From NCBI GenBank assembly GCA_017454335.1, contig JAFTDE010000044.1, positions 1 through 36,834 of the forward strand: DNA of 36,834 nt, written 5' to 3'. Positions 1 through 8,556 of the stretch are shown piece after piece. The notes under the pieces were generated by a model that was given only the letters and a program-made list of their open reading frames with translations, was not told the origin of the DNA and did not search any database. Position numbers and translations under genes: made by a program. Within the stretch, counting starts at the first letter, position 1. Every line of letters starts with the position of its first letter. This DNA is from Bacteroidales bacterium. GTDB lineage: Bacteria; Bacteroidota; Bacteroidia; Bacteroidales; UBA932.

Positions 1-1283
1 CCAAGATGTGGATCAAGGGCCTCCAGTCCCTGGAGAAGCCCCTCCTGCACTTCCACACCCAGTACAACGCGGAGATTCCGTGGGGCGACATCGACATGGA
101 CTTCATGAACCTGAACCAGAGCGCCCACGGCGACATCGAGTTCGGGCACATCTGCTCCCGGATGCGCATCCCGCGCAAGGTCGTGGTGGGGTATTGGAAG
201 AGCCCCGAGGCCCAGCGCCGCATCGCCATCTGGGCCCGCGTGAGCGCCGCCCTGGCCGACGCCCGGCAGGTCCGCTGCCTCATGTTCGGCATGAACATGA
301 ACAACGTGGCCGTGACCGACGGCGACCGCGTCGAATTCGAGCAGCGCCTCGGATACCACGTGGACTACTACCCGGTGTCCTCGCTGATGGATTATTTCAA
401 GAAAGTGACCCCGGAGGAGACGGAGGCCCTGGTGGAGGAGTACAAGAAACTATATACCATCAAGATCGACGAGACCGGTCCCGAAGTGTACTGGAAGAAG
501 GTGCACAATGCCGCGCGGGCGGAGATTGCCATCCGCCGCGTCCTCGCTGACGAGGGTGCTACGGCCTTCACCACCAACTTCGACGACCTGGGCGACGCCG
601 ACGTGAACGCCCCGGATTTCGTCGGCTTCGACCAGATTCCCGGCCTGGCCACCCAGCGCCTGATGGTGGAGGGATATGGATTCGGCGCCGAGGGAGACTG
701 GAAGACCGCCTGCCTGCAGCGTACGCTCTGGGTCATGTCCCAGGGGCTGCCCGGAGGCTGCTCCTTCCTGGAGGACTATACCCTGAATTTCGCCGGCGAG
801 CAGTCCTCCTGCCTGCAGAGCCACATGCTGGAGGTCTGCCCGATGATTGCCAGCGACCGCCCGAAGCTGGAGGTGCATTTCCTGGGCATCGGCATCCGCA
901 AGCAGCCTACGGCCCGCCTGGTGTTCACGTCCAAGACCGGTCCCGGAGCCAAGGCCACCGTCGTGGACCTCGGCAACCGCTTCCGCGTCATCGTACAGGA
1001 CGTGGACTGCATCGAGCCCAAGCCCATGCCGAAGCTGCCCGTGGCGTCCGCCCTCTGGGTGCCGCGTCCCAGCTTCGAGATCGGCGCCTGTGCCTGGATC
1101 CTCGCCGGAGGCACCCACCATTCGGCTTTCAGTTATGACATCACGGCCGAATACTGGGGCGACTTTGCCGACATCACCGGCATCGAGTTCCTGCACATCG
1201 GCAAGAGTACCACCATCCACCAGTTCAAGCGCGAACTGCGGATGAACGAGGTCTATTACCTGTTGAACAAAGCACTGAAGTAG
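1..1283 (+). CDS. araA: L-arabinose isomerase AraA (5' end outside the window)
   Basis: Interconverts L-arabinose and L-ribulose, the first cytoplasmic step of arabinose use. The reading frame is open from the window edge (first full codon at 3) to TAG 1281-1283, giving about 427 residues. The family is usually near 500 residues, so the N-terminal part lies upstream. The visible N-terminal block with [19 protein letters not shown] and [18 protein letters not shown] is the AraA signature. The C-terminal region holds [11 protein letters not shown], where paired histidines of this family contribute to the metal and substrate site. The stop lies one base before the ATG of an FGGY sugar kinase, so the two are surely co-transcribed and probably form an arabinose operon. 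The family call is firm; only the missing start is uncertain. Confidence 0.95.
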   Translation, partial: KMWIKGLQSLEKPLLHFHTQYNAEIPWGDIDMDFMNLNQSAHGDIEFGHICSRMRIPRKVVVGYWKSPEAQRRIAIWARVSAALADARQVRCLMFGMNMNNVAVTDGDRVEFEQRLGYHVDYYPVSSLMDYFKKVTPEETEALVEEYKKLYTIKIDETGPEVYWKKVHNAARAEIAIRRVLADEGATAFTTNFDDLGDADVNAPDFVGFDQIPGLATQRLMVEGYGFGAEGDWKTACLQRTLWVMSQGLPGGCSFLEDYTLNFAGEQSSCLQSHMLEVCPMIASDRPKLEVHFLGIGIRKQPTARLVFTSKTGPGAKATVVDLGNRFRVIVQDVDCIEPKPMPKLPVASALWVPRPSFEIGACAWILAGGTHHSAFSYDITAEYWGDFADITGIEFLHIGKSTTIHQFKRELRMNEVYYLLNKALK

Positions 1284-1284
1284 G

Positions 1285-2877
1285 ATGGACGCCAAGACGC
1301 TCATCGGGCAGGGCGAGGCCGTGCTCGGTATCGAACTGGGATCGACCCGGATCAAGGCGGTACTGATCGACCGCGACCACAAGGTGATCGCCCAGGGCGC
1401 CTATGCCTGGGAGAACCAGCTGGTGGACGGCCTGTGGACCTACGGCATCGACGCCATCTGGACCGGCCTGCAGGCCTGCTATGCGGACCTGTGCGCGGAT
1501 GTGCGGAAGCAGTACGGAACCGGAATCCGCTCGCTGGCTGCGATTGGCATCAGCGCGATGATGCACGGCTACATGGCTTTCGACGCGCAGGCGCAGATCC
1601 TGGTCCCGTTCCGGACCTGGCGCAATACCAATACGGGCCGCGCCGCTGCCGCCCTATCGGAGCTGTTCCGTTTCAACATTCCGCTCCGCTGGAGCATCTC
1701 GCACCTGTACCAGGCCATCCTGGACAAAGAGCCGCACGTCGGCCGGATCGATTACCTGACGACGCTGGCCGGATACATCCACTGGCAGCTCACGGGCCGG
1801 CGCGTGCTGGGCATCGGCGATGCCTCCGGCATGCTGCCGATCGATCCCGAAACGCGGGACTACAACGCCCGGATGGTGGAGCAGTTCGATTCGCTGATTG
1901 CGCCGGAACATCTGCCCTGGCGCCTGCGCGACATCCTGCCGGAGAGCATTCCCGCCGGGGTTGAAGCCGGCAGGCTGACGCCCGAAGGCGCAGCCCGGCT
2001 GGACCCTTCCGGCATGTTGCAGCCCGGAATCCCGTTCTGCCCGCCCGAGGGAGACGCCGGAACCGGCATGGTGGCGACCAATGCCGTCAAGCCGCTCACG
2101 GGCAACGTGTCCGCCGGTACTTCGTCGTTCTCGATGATCGTGCTGGAAAAGGACCTTTCCCAGCCCTACGAGATGATCGACATCGTGACGACGCCCGCCG
2201 GAGCCCCCGTGGCCATGGTGCACTGCAACAACTGCACGTCCGACATCAACGCCTGGGTGAAAATCTTCGAGGAGTACCAGGCGCTGACGGGCCAGAAGGT
2301 GGACCGCAACGAGATCTTCACGCACCTGTTCCAGGTCGCGCTGGAGGGCGAAGCGGACTGCGGCGGACTGCTGACGTACAATTACTTCTCAGGCGAACAC
2401 GTGACGGGCCTGTCCGAGGGACGCCCGCTGCTGGTCCGCCATCCGTCCGACCATTTCACGCTGGCGAACCTGATGCGTGCGCAGCTGTATGCGTCGGTCG
2501 GCGTGCTGAAGATCGGCAACGGGATCCTGTTCAACCAGGAGCATGTCAAGGTGTCCCGGATCACGGCGCACGGCGGTCTGTTCAAGACCCCGGGCGTGGG
2601 CCAGCGCATCCTGGCCGCGGCCCTGGATTCGCCGATTTCGGTCATGGAAACGGCCGGCGAGGGCGGTGCCTGGGGCATCGCGCTGCTGGCGGAGTACTGC
2701 GTGAACAATCCGCAGGGCGAGTCCCTGCCGGACTGGCTGGACCATACGGTCTTTGCGGGTGCGATTGGCGTGCAGCTGCAGCCGGATCCCGCCGACGTGG
2801 CCGGATTCGACGCCTGGATCGCCATGTACCGCGACTGCCTCCCGATCGAGCAGGAGGCTGTCCGCTGCAAACGCTAG
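1285..2877 (+). CDS. FGGY-family carbohydrate kinase, probable L-ribulokinase (AraB role)
   Basis: A 530-residue sugar kinase of the FGGY fold (ASKHA superfamily), expected to phosphorylate a ketopentose with ATP in the cytoplasm. The first ATP-phosphate loop is seen as [12 protein letters not shown] near residues 16-27. The glycine-rich [11 protein letters not shown] segment (about 273-283) and the C-terminal [15 protein letters not shown] segment match the second half of the fold. Length fits the family (about 480-560). The gene starts one base after araA, so L-ribulose is the most likely substrate and AraB the likely role. The sequence is not close to the classical enterobacterial AraB, so xylulokinase or another pentulokinase activity stays possible. 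Family confidence is high; the substrate rests on context. Confidence 0.85.
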   Translation: MDAKTLIGQGEAVLGIELGSTRIKAVLIDRDHKVIAQGAYAWENQLVDGLWTYGIDAIWTGLQACYADLCADVRKQYGTGIRSLAAIGISAMMHGYMAFDAQAQILVPFRTWRNTNTGRAAAALSELFRFNIPLRWSISHLYQAILDKEPHVGRIDYLTTLAGYIHWQLTGRRVLGIGDASGMLPIDPETRDYNARMVEQFDSLIAPEHLPWRLRDILPESIPAGVEAGRLTPEGAARLDPSGMLQPGIPFCPPEGDAGTGMVATNAVKPLTGNVSAGTSSFSMIVLEKDLSQPYEMIDIVTTPAGAPVAMVHCNNCTSDINAWVKIFEEYQALTGQKVDRNEIFTHLFQVALEGEADCGGLLTYNYFSGEHVTGLSEGRPLLVRHPSDHFTLANLMRAQLYASVGVLKIGNGILFNQEHVKVSRITAHGGLFKTPGVGQRILAAALDSPISVMETAGEGGAWGIALLAEYCVNNPQGESLPDWLDHTVFAGAIGVQLQPDPADVAGFDAWIAMYRDCLPIEQEAVRCKR

Positions 2878-2880
2878 GGG

Positions 2881-3285
2881 ATGGCGCAGGTCTGGGATCC
2901 GCTCCGCCGCAAGGAAGTGGCCGCTACGCCCGAAGAGCAGGTGCGGCAGTGGTTCATCGCCCAGCTGCGTGACCGCTGCGGGGTGCCGCTGGGCCTGATG
3001 ATGAGCGAAGCGCCCCTGCGTTTCGGGGCCAAGTCCTTCCGCGCGGACATCCTGGTGTACGACCGGCAGGCCGCACCCCTGGCGGTGGTGGAATGCAAAC
3101 GGCCGGACGTGCCCCTGGACGAGGCGGTCATCCGCCAGGCGATGCGCTACGACATCGTCCTCGGGGTCTGCTGGATCGTCCTGACCAACGGAAAGACAAC
3201 GTATATGTACAAGCGGGAAGGAGCCCGGTTCGAAGCGGTGGACCACCTCCCGGATTATGAAGAAATGCTTGCATGCCGACAGTAG
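2881..3285 (+). CDS. Stand-alone HsdR N-terminal-type (PD-(D/E)XK) nuclease domain protein
   Basis: A 134-residue protein made only of the nuclease-like domain found at the N-terminus of type I restriction subunit HsdR. The PD-(D/E)XK core is visible: D56 in RADILVY, then E71 and K73 in VVECKRPD, with a conserved glutamate pair (E18, E19) in the first helix. There is no helicase domain and no HsdM or HsdS nearby, so it is not a restriction system. It starts 3 bases after the kinase stop and overlaps the cca start by 13 bases, tying it to a tRNA/replication gene cluster. I recall similar lone proteins near holA in other Bacteroidetes, which suggests a housekeeping nucleic-acid role, but the function is unknown. 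All catalytic residues appear intact. Confidence 0.8.
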   Translation: MAQVWDPLRRKEVAATPEEQVRQWFIAQLRDRCGVPLGLMMSEAPLRFGAKSFRADILVYDRQAAPLAVVECKRPDVPLDEAVIRQAMRYDIVLGVCWIVLTNGKTTYMYKREGARFEAVDHLPDYEEMLACRQ

Positions 3286-4700
3286 TGTCTGAATATCTGG
3301 ATCGCCCGGTCTTTGCCGTGGTGCGTGACGTCGCCGCCGAGCGCGGTGTGCGTGCATTCGCCATCGGCGGCTACGTCAGGGACTGCTTCCTCGGCCGGCC
3401 CTGCAACGACATCGACATCGTCGTGGAGGGCAGCGGAATCGATTTCGCGCGTGCTGTGGGGGAGCGGACGGGACAGTATGTGTCCTATTTCAAGAATTTC
3501 GGTACCGCGATGCTGCATTACTGCGGCGACGAGGTGGAGTTCGTCGGCGCGCGCAAGGAATCCTACCGCCGGGAGTCGCGCAAGCCCATCGTCGAGAACG
3601 GGACGCTGCAGGACGACCAGCTGCGCCGTGATTTCACCATCAATGCGATGGCGTTCTCGCTGCAGGCGGAGGATTTCGGGGCGCTGGTGGATCCCTTCGG
3701 CGGCATCCGCGACCTGGCCGCCGGCATCATCCGGACGCCGCTGGACCCCGATACGACCTATTCGGACGATCCGCTGCGGATGCTGCGGGCGGTGCGCTTC
3801 GCCGCCCAGCTCTCGACCCCCGAGCACCCTTTCTCCATCGTTCCGGAATCGATGGCCTCCATGCGGCGGATCGCGGAGCGCATGGACATCCTCTCGCGCG
3901 AGCGGGTGGCGGAAGAGCTGAACAAGATGATGGCCACGCGGCGGCCTTCACTCGCGTTCCGCCTGATGGACGAGGGGGGACTGCTGCCTTTCGTGCTGCC
4001 GCAGCTGGTGGCGCTCAAGGGCGTCGAAACCGTGGACGGACGCGGGCACAAGGACAATTTCGACCATACGCTGGCGGTGCTGGACAATGTCGCGGCCGCC
4101 AGCGACAAGCTGTGGCTGCGCTGGGCGGCCCTGCTGCATGATATCGGCAAGCCGGCCTCGAAGCGCTACGATGCGCGGCTGGGCTGGACTTTCCACGGAC
4201 ACGAGATCATCGGATCCAAGATGGTGCCGAAGATCTTCGAGTCGCTCAAACTGCCCATCGATGCGGGGAAGTATGTCCGCAAGCTGGTCTGGCTGCACCT
4301 GCGGCCGATTTCGCTGGTGGACGAGGACGTGACGGATTCGGCGGTGCGGCGCCTGCTCTTCGATGCCGGGGACGACATCGACGACCTGATGATCCTGTGC
4401 AATGCGGACATCACGTCCAAGAATCCCGTCAAGGTGGCGCGGATCCGCGCGAATTTCGAGCTGGTCCAGCAGAAACTCGTCGAGGTGGAGGCCAAGGATG
4501 CGATCCGCAATTTCAAGAACCCCATTTCGGGGGAGTATGTGATGGATGTGTACGGCATCCCGCCCTGCCACGAGATCGGTCAGTTGAAGGAACTGGTCAA
4601 GGAGGCGATCCTGGACGGGGTGATCGGGAACAATTTCGAGGAGGCGGATGCGTACATGCGCGCCCAGGCTCCTTCGCTGGGACTTAAAGCGGTCAAATAG
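3273..4700 (+). CDS. cca: CCA tRNA nucleotidyltransferase with HD domain
   Basis: Adds or repairs the 3' CCA end of tRNAs, using CTP and ATP without a template. The class II nucleotidyltransferase head shows GGYVRD at residues 32-37 and the metal-binding DID at 46-48. The RRDFTINAMA motif follows in the neck. A C-terminal HD domain is present, with HD at 289-290 in LLHDIGKPA and a further FHGHE motif. The 475-residue length is normal for the HD-containing bacterial type. The ATG at 3273 overlaps the preceding nuclease-domain gene by 13 bases, and holA follows directly after the stop, so translation is probably coupled. A pure poly(A) polymerase is possible in principle, but no other cca candidate is visible here. 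Confidence 0.92.
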   Translation: MPTVVSEYLDRPVFAVVRDVAAERGVRAFAIGGYVRDCFLGRPCNDIDIVVEGSGIDFARAVGERTGQYVSYFKNFGTAMLHYCGDEVEFVGARKESYRRESRKPIVENGTLQDDQLRRDFTINAMAFSLQAEDFGALVDPFGGIRDLAAGIIRTPLDPDTTYSDDPLRMLRAVRFAAQLSTPEHPFSIVPESMASMRRIAERMDILSRERVAEELNKMMATRRPSLAFRLMDEGGLLPFVLPQLVALKGVETVDGRGHKDNFDHTLAVLDNVAAASDKLWLRWAALLHDIGKPASKRYDARLGWTFHGHEIIGSKMVPKIFESLKLPIDAGKYVRKLVWLHLRPISLVDEDVTDSAVRRLLFDAGDDIDDLMILCNADITSKNPVKVARIRANFELVQQKLVEVEAKDAIRNFKNPISGEYVMDVYGIPPCHEIGQLKELVKEAILDGVIGNNFEEADAYMRAQAPSLGLKAVK

Positions 4701-5741
4701 ATGGCGAAACAGACGGTGGATATCGGCGCGCAGTGCCGACAGGTCATCGAAGAGGTCCGGCAGGGCGTCTTCCGGCCGGTCTATCTGCTGATGGGCGACG
4801 AGCCCTTCTATCCCGAGATGGTCTGCAAGGCCATCCTGGACAACTGCATCGACGAATTCGCGAAGGATTTCAACGAGACGGTCTGTTACGGGGCGGACGT
4901 GAGCGCCGACCAGATCGTGACGGCGGCACGGCGGTTCCCGATGATGAGCGAGCGCCAGCTGGTCGTGGTCAAGGGGGCGCAGCAGCTGAAGGACATCGAG
5001 AAACTGGCCGTGTACTGCGAGGATCCCCTGGATTCGACCGTGCTGGTGCTGCTGCTGTTCAAGGCGTCGGTGGACCGGCGCAAGGCCCTGTACAAGGCGG
5101 TCGTCAAGAAGGGGCTGGTTGTGGATTCGCCCGCGGTGAAGGACTACGACATCGCGCGCTGGATCGTTTCGTACTATGCGGGCAGGGGCCTGCAGATCGA
5201 TCCGCAGGCGGCGGCGCTGCTGGGCGAGGACACCGGAACCGACTTGTCGACCATCGCGGTCGAGACGGACAAACTCCTGAAAAACCTGCCCGAAGGGACG
5301 ACGCGGATTACTGTAGAAGATATTGAGAAGAATGTGGGTATCTCCCGTCAGTTCAGTGTTTTCGAATTGACGAAAGAACTCTCTTACAAGCATGCGGACC
5401 GCGCGATCCGCATCGCCCGTCACATCGGCACTTCGGCCAAGTTCGCGATGCCGATGGCGGTCAGCGCGCTGTACACGCATTTCTACCGCATCCTCAAGTA
5501 TGCGGCACTGCTGCAGGAGGAACCTGCGGCGGACCGGGAACGCCGTGCGCAGGTGCTGGGGGTCAGCCCCTACTTCGTGCGGGAATACGACGCGGCGGTG
5601 GCGAACTATCCGCTGAAGCGGGCGATGGCTGTGATCTCGCTGCTGTGCGACTTCGACTACCTGGGCAAGGGTGGGGATGGCGGTGCCGCCACGCCGGACG
5701 AACTGCTGGTGGAACTTACGACCAAGATTCTAAACACTTGA
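4701..5741 (+). CDS. holA: DNA polymerase III delta subunit
   Basis: The delta subunit opens the beta sliding clamp within the clamp-loader complex during replication. The 346-residue protein has the HolA layout: an N-terminal degenerate AAA+ fold with PVYLLMGDEPFYPE near residues 27-40, a central MMSERQLVVVKGAQQL segment, and a C-terminal helical collar with FSVFELTKELSYK. As expected for delta, the Walker A motif is degenerate. Its ATG directly follows the cca stop without a spacer. The adjoining tRNA enzyme and nuclease-domain gene suggest a conserved housekeeping operon. Nothing looks broken. Confidence 0.9.
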   Translation: MAKQTVDIGAQCRQVIEEVRQGVFRPVYLLMGDEPFYPEMVCKAILDNCIDEFAKDFNETVCYGADVSADQIVTAARRFPMMSERQLVVVKGAQQLKDIEKLAVYCEDPLDSTVLVLLLFKASVDRRKALYKAVVKKGLVVDSPAVKDYDIARWIVSYYAGRGLQIDPQAAALLGEDTGTDLSTIAVETDKLLKNLPEGTTRITVEDIEKNVGISRQFSVFELTKELSYKHADRAIRIARHIGTSAKFAMPMAVSALYTHFYRILKYAALLQEEPAADRERRAQVLGVSPYFVREYDAAVANYPLKRAMAVISLLCDFDYLGKGGDGGAATPDELLVELTTKILNT

Positions 5742-5746
5742 CAGAT

Positions 5747-6772
5747 ATGAAGAAAGCCTTGTTTATCGGCGGGACCGGAACCATCAGTACCGCCATCACC
5801 GAGCGCATCGCTGCGATGCCGGACTGGGAGCTGTACCTGATCAACCGGGGCAACCATGCCGCCGACATTCCCGCCGGGGTGAAACTGATCCGCGCGGACG
5901 TCAACGACGAAGCGGCGGTGCTCGCCGGGATCGACGGACTGCAGTTCGACTGCGTCTGCGACTTCATCGGCTTCGTGCCCGCGCAGGTGGAGCGTGACTG
6001 GCGCCTGTTCCGGGGCCGGACGCGGCAGTACATGTACATCAGTTCCGGGTCCGCGTACCAGAAGCCGGTGCTGAACTACATCCTCACCGAAGGGACGCCG
6101 CTGGCGAATCCCTATTCGCAGTATGCGCGGGACAAGATGGCCTGCGAGGCTTTCCTGATGGAGAAATACCGGGAAGAGGGATTCCCGGTGACGATCATCC
6201 GGCCGACGCTGACCTACGGGCGGAAGAACGTGCCCCTGAGCGTACGCGGAAACGGCACCTGGCAGGTGCTGAAGCGGATGCTGGACGGCAAGCCGGTCAT
6301 CGTGCACGGGGACGGTTCGTCGCTGTGGACCATCACGCACAACACGGATTTCGCGAAGGGATTCTGCGGCCTGATGGCCAACGGGCACGCGATCGGCAAC
6401 GCTTTCCACATCACCTCCGACGAGGTGCTGTCCTGGGACCAGATCTACAAGGCGGTGGCCGATGTGCTGGGCGTGCCGTACAAGCCCTATTACGTGTCTT
6501 CGCACTTCCTCGGGGCGGTCGGCGAACAGTTCGGCCTGACGGCCAACCTGCTGGGCGACAAGGCCTGCTCGGTCGTCTTCGACAACGCCAAGCTCAAGCG
6601 GGCCGTGCCGGATTACGTGGCGACCGTGCGTTTCGAGGAAGGCATCCGCGAGTCCATCGCGAACATCCTCGCCGATCCTTCCCTGCAGGTGGAAGATCCG
6701 GCTTTCGACGCCTGGTGTGACCGTGTCATCGCAGCCCAGGAGGCTGCCAAGGCCGCTGTTCTGGAGGGGTAG
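5747..6772 (+). CDS. NAD-dependent epimerase/dehydratase family protein (extended SDR)
   Basis: A 341-residue extended short-chain dehydrogenase/reductase. The N-terminal Rossmann motif GGTGTIS near residues 8-14 binds NAD(P). A serine in YISSGSAYQKP and a YARDKMACE segment (Tyr and Lys spaced by three) match the SDR catalytic triad. ATG 5747 is preferred over upstream in-frame starts inside holA, because the Rossmann strand MKKALFIGGTG begins there and it follows the holA stop by 5 bases. The substrate is probably a nucleotide sugar or another sugar derivative but cannot be told from sequence; no sugar-transferase genes adjoin it. The following lipoprotein gene starts 4 bases after its stop. 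Confidence 0.85.
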   Translation: MKKALFIGGTGTISTAITERIAAMPDWELYLINRGNHAADIPAGVKLIRADVNDEAAVLAGIDGLQFDCVCDFIGFVPAQVERDWRLFRGRTRQYMYISSGSAYQKPVLNYILTEGTPLANPYSQYARDKMACEAFLMEKYREEGFPVTIIRPTLTYGRKNVPLSVRGNGTWQVLKRMLDGKPVIVHGDGSSLWTITHNTDFAKGFCGLMANGHAIGNAFHITSDEVLSWDQIYKAVADVLGVPYKPYYVSSHFLGAVGEQFGLTANLLGDKACSVVFDNAKLKRAVPDYVATVRFEEGIRESIANILADPSLQVEDPAFDAWCDRVIAAQEAAKAAVLEG

Positions 6773-6776
6773 CGCC

Positions 6777-8162
6777 ATGAAACACAGCTTTATCATCGCC
6801 CTGGCCGTCCTGTTGCTCTCCTGCTCGGGGAAGCAGGCAGAGGGCTTGTCCTTCGACCCCGGGGCCGGTACGCCCGGGAGCCTGACGCTGCCCACGGGCC
6901 GGCAGGTGAACTATACCGCCTACGAGCGGCTCTACTACGTCACCGAAGTGGCTGATTCGACCTATCAGTTCCTGAACGTCTACGTACCCGAAGGGGCAAC
7001 GCAGCGTTCGCCCATCTTCTTCCGGACCTATGTCGGGGCCTTCATGGCCTCTGCGGCCGGTGCGCCGCGGCCCGGGGATGCCAGCGGGCGGGCCCTGGCC
7101 GAGGGCTGCGTGGTCGTGATCCCCGGCAGCCGGGGGCACAATTCCCAGGTGGACGGCCGCTTCAACGGCCGTGCGCCGGCGGGTCTTCTGGACCTGAAGG
7201 CCGCGGTGCGTTACCTGCGCCTGTTCGATGCGGTGATGCCCGGCAGCGCGGAGCGCATCATCACGGACGGAACGAGCGCCGGCGGGGCGATGTCCGCCCT
7301 GCTGGGGGCTACGGGCAACGATCCCGTGTACGAACCCCTGCTGGACGCGATGGGCGCAGCCCGTCAGCAGGACCATGTCTTCGCGTCGGTCTGCTATTGC
7401 CCGATCATCGACATCGACCATGCGGATATGGCCTACGAATGGCTGTTCCGTCAGACGGACAGCCGCCTGGCGGGGTCTGACGAGCAGAAAGCCGTCGCAG
7501 CCCGCCTGGCCGACGCCTATCCCGCCTACCTGGCTGGCCTGGACCTGCGGAAGCCGGACGGGTCGGTCCTCGACGGCGGCAATATGATGGAGTATCTCCG
7601 GGAGATCCTGACCGCATCGGCCCAGAAGGCCAAGGACGCCGGGGCCGTCATCTCCCCGGAACTGGGTTTCTCGTACGGGGGAGCGCCCGCCGGGCGCGGT
7701 GAATACCTGACGGACCTGGACATGACGGCGTATCTGAATTACGTGGTCGGCCGGACGCCGCTCAAGGGGGTGCCGTCCTTCGACTCCAAGGATGTCCTCG
7801 GGTCGCGTCCTTCGCCGGAGAACAGCGAGTTCGGGGACGAGACGGGATCGTCGGTCAATTTCACGGCGGCTTCAGCCGCATACAACGGCCGGCAGCTGGA
7901 TCCGGGCGTGGCCGAGCGGGTGTTCATGATGAATCCGATGAATTTCGTCGGACGTGCGGGTGCGGACAACGCCCCGCACTGGTACATCCGTCACGGTGCG
8001 CTGGACCGCGACACGGCCTTCCCGATACCGGTCATCTTCGCCACCCGCCTGCAGAACGAGGGGCTGGACGTGGATTTCGACCTGGCCTGGAACCGCCCGC
8101 ACAGCGGCGACTACGCCCTCGGCGAACTCTTCGCCTGGGTCCACCGCATCACCGGGGAATAA
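6777..8162 (+). CDS. Tannase-like (subtype B) alpha/beta hydrolase lipoprotein
   Basis: A 461-residue lipoprotein: signal peptide followed by lipobox LLSC with lipidated Cys16, so it is membrane-anchored and faces the periplasm or the outside. The nucleophile elbow GTSAGG (165-170, Ser167) is followed by ALLGATGNDPVYEP and ADMAYEW blocks, which I recognise from subtype B bacterial tannases such as the lactobacillar enzyme. The acid and histidine of the triad are probably Asp410 or Asp412 (HGALDRD) and His442 (NRPHSGDY). Such enzymes hydrolyse galloyl esters of plant polyphenols; a related aromatic ester is equally possible. ATG 6777 is chosen over an upstream start inside the epimerase because the signal peptide begins there. 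The gene is the last of the 5' operon. Confidence 0.8.
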   Translation: MKHSFIIALAVLLLSCSGKQAEGLSFDPGAGTPGSLTLPTGRQVNYTAYERLYYVTEVADSTYQFLNVYVPEGATQRSPIFFRTYVGAFMASAAGAPRPGDASGRALAEGCVVVIPGSRGHNSQVDGRFNGRAPAGLLDLKAAVRYLRLFDAVMPGSAERIITDGTSAGGAMSALLGATGNDPVYEPLLDAMGAARQQDHVFASVCYCPIIDIDHADMAYEWLFRQTDSRLAGSDEQKAVAARLADAYPAYLAGLDLRKPDGSVLDGGNMMEYLREILTASAQKAKDAGAVISPELGFSYGGAPAGRGEYLTDLDMTAYLNYVVGRTPLKGVPSFDSKDVLGSRPSPENSEFGDETGSSVNFTAASAAYNGRQLDPGVAERVFMMNPMNFVGRAGADNAPHWYIRHGALDRDTAFPIPVIFATRLQNEGLDVDFDLAWNRPHSGDYALGELFAWVHRITGE

Positions 8163-8342
8163 ATCTGGAAAAGTTCGGGCCGGAGTAGCTACCGTGCCCT
8201 CCGGAACCTGTTTCGGGTGCGATGGCCGGGGGTGTCTTTTTGCCGCCGGCGGCAGGCAGATGGTGGAGATGTTTTCGCGGATCTCATCGCGGAAGGGAAA
8301 AAGCGGGTGTCGCAGATCAGCTGTATCGTCCTGAGAATGATT
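8163..8342. other. Intergenic DNA downstream of the tannase-like gene
   Basis: This 180-base stretch has no convincing ORF. It contains short self-complementary pieces, such as a GCCGCCGGCGGC palindrome around 8240-8251, but no hairpin followed by a T-run. The end of the upstream operon is therefore not marked by a clear intrinsic terminator. Element A starts directly after it. Confidence 0.5.
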
Positions 8343-8488
8343 TTGCAAATCACCTACGCGGTGGGGAGGGCACTGAGGTGCTTGCGGGGAGTGTTCGGTG
8401 CGTAGGTGCGGCGAAATGGGCTCGCCTACGCGGCGGAAAGGCCTCTCAGGCCGTTGTATATGGGGTTAAGCGCGTAGGTGAATTGCAA
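8343..8488. repeat. Palindromic REPIN/MITE-like element, copy A (146 bp)
   Basis: Bounded by 18-bp imperfect inverted repeats, TTGCAAATCACCTACGCG at 8343-8360 and its complement at 8471-8488 (one mismatch). Four arms are visible: L1 8351-8360, L2 8399-8408, R1 8423-8432 and R2 8471-8480. L1 pairs with R2 and L2 with R1, but L1 can also pair with L2 and R1 with R2, leaving two equal 38-base loops. A 14-base centre between L2 and R1 contains GAAATGG (8413-8419). This is the layout of two REP-like hairpins in inverted orientation. The right end abuts the promoter of the RAYT-type transposase gene. There is no coding capacity. Confidence 0.85.
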
Positions 8489-8489
8489 G

Positions 8490-8520
8490 TTTGCTGGTGT
8501 AAAGATTTCTTCTTATCTTG
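8490..8520 (+). promoter_or_regulatory. Predicted promoter of the RAYT-type transposase
   Basis: TTTG at 8490-8493 is followed after 20 bases by TATCTTG at 8514-8520, close to the Bacteroidetes TTTG-N19/20-TAnnTTTG pattern but one T short. Transcription would start near 8526, which rules out the upstream TTG start at 8518 and supports ATG 8557. The -33 box begins one base after the end of element A. Confidence 0.6.
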
Positions 8521-8556
8521 CACACCAAGCAGCCACTAGCGGCGCGAGATTATGAG

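Noticed and set aside
2881-3285. Type I restriction-modification locus
   Set aside because: Only the HsdR N-terminal domain is present, with no helicase domain, HsdM or HsdS.
3948-5480. A 510-codon open frame antisense to cca and holA
   Set aside because: Arg/Asp/Gln/His-rich shadow without motifs; both sense genes are unambiguous.
8163-8556. Several short frames behind the tannase-like gene
   Set aside because: They overlap repeat arms, lack ribosome sites and look random in composition.
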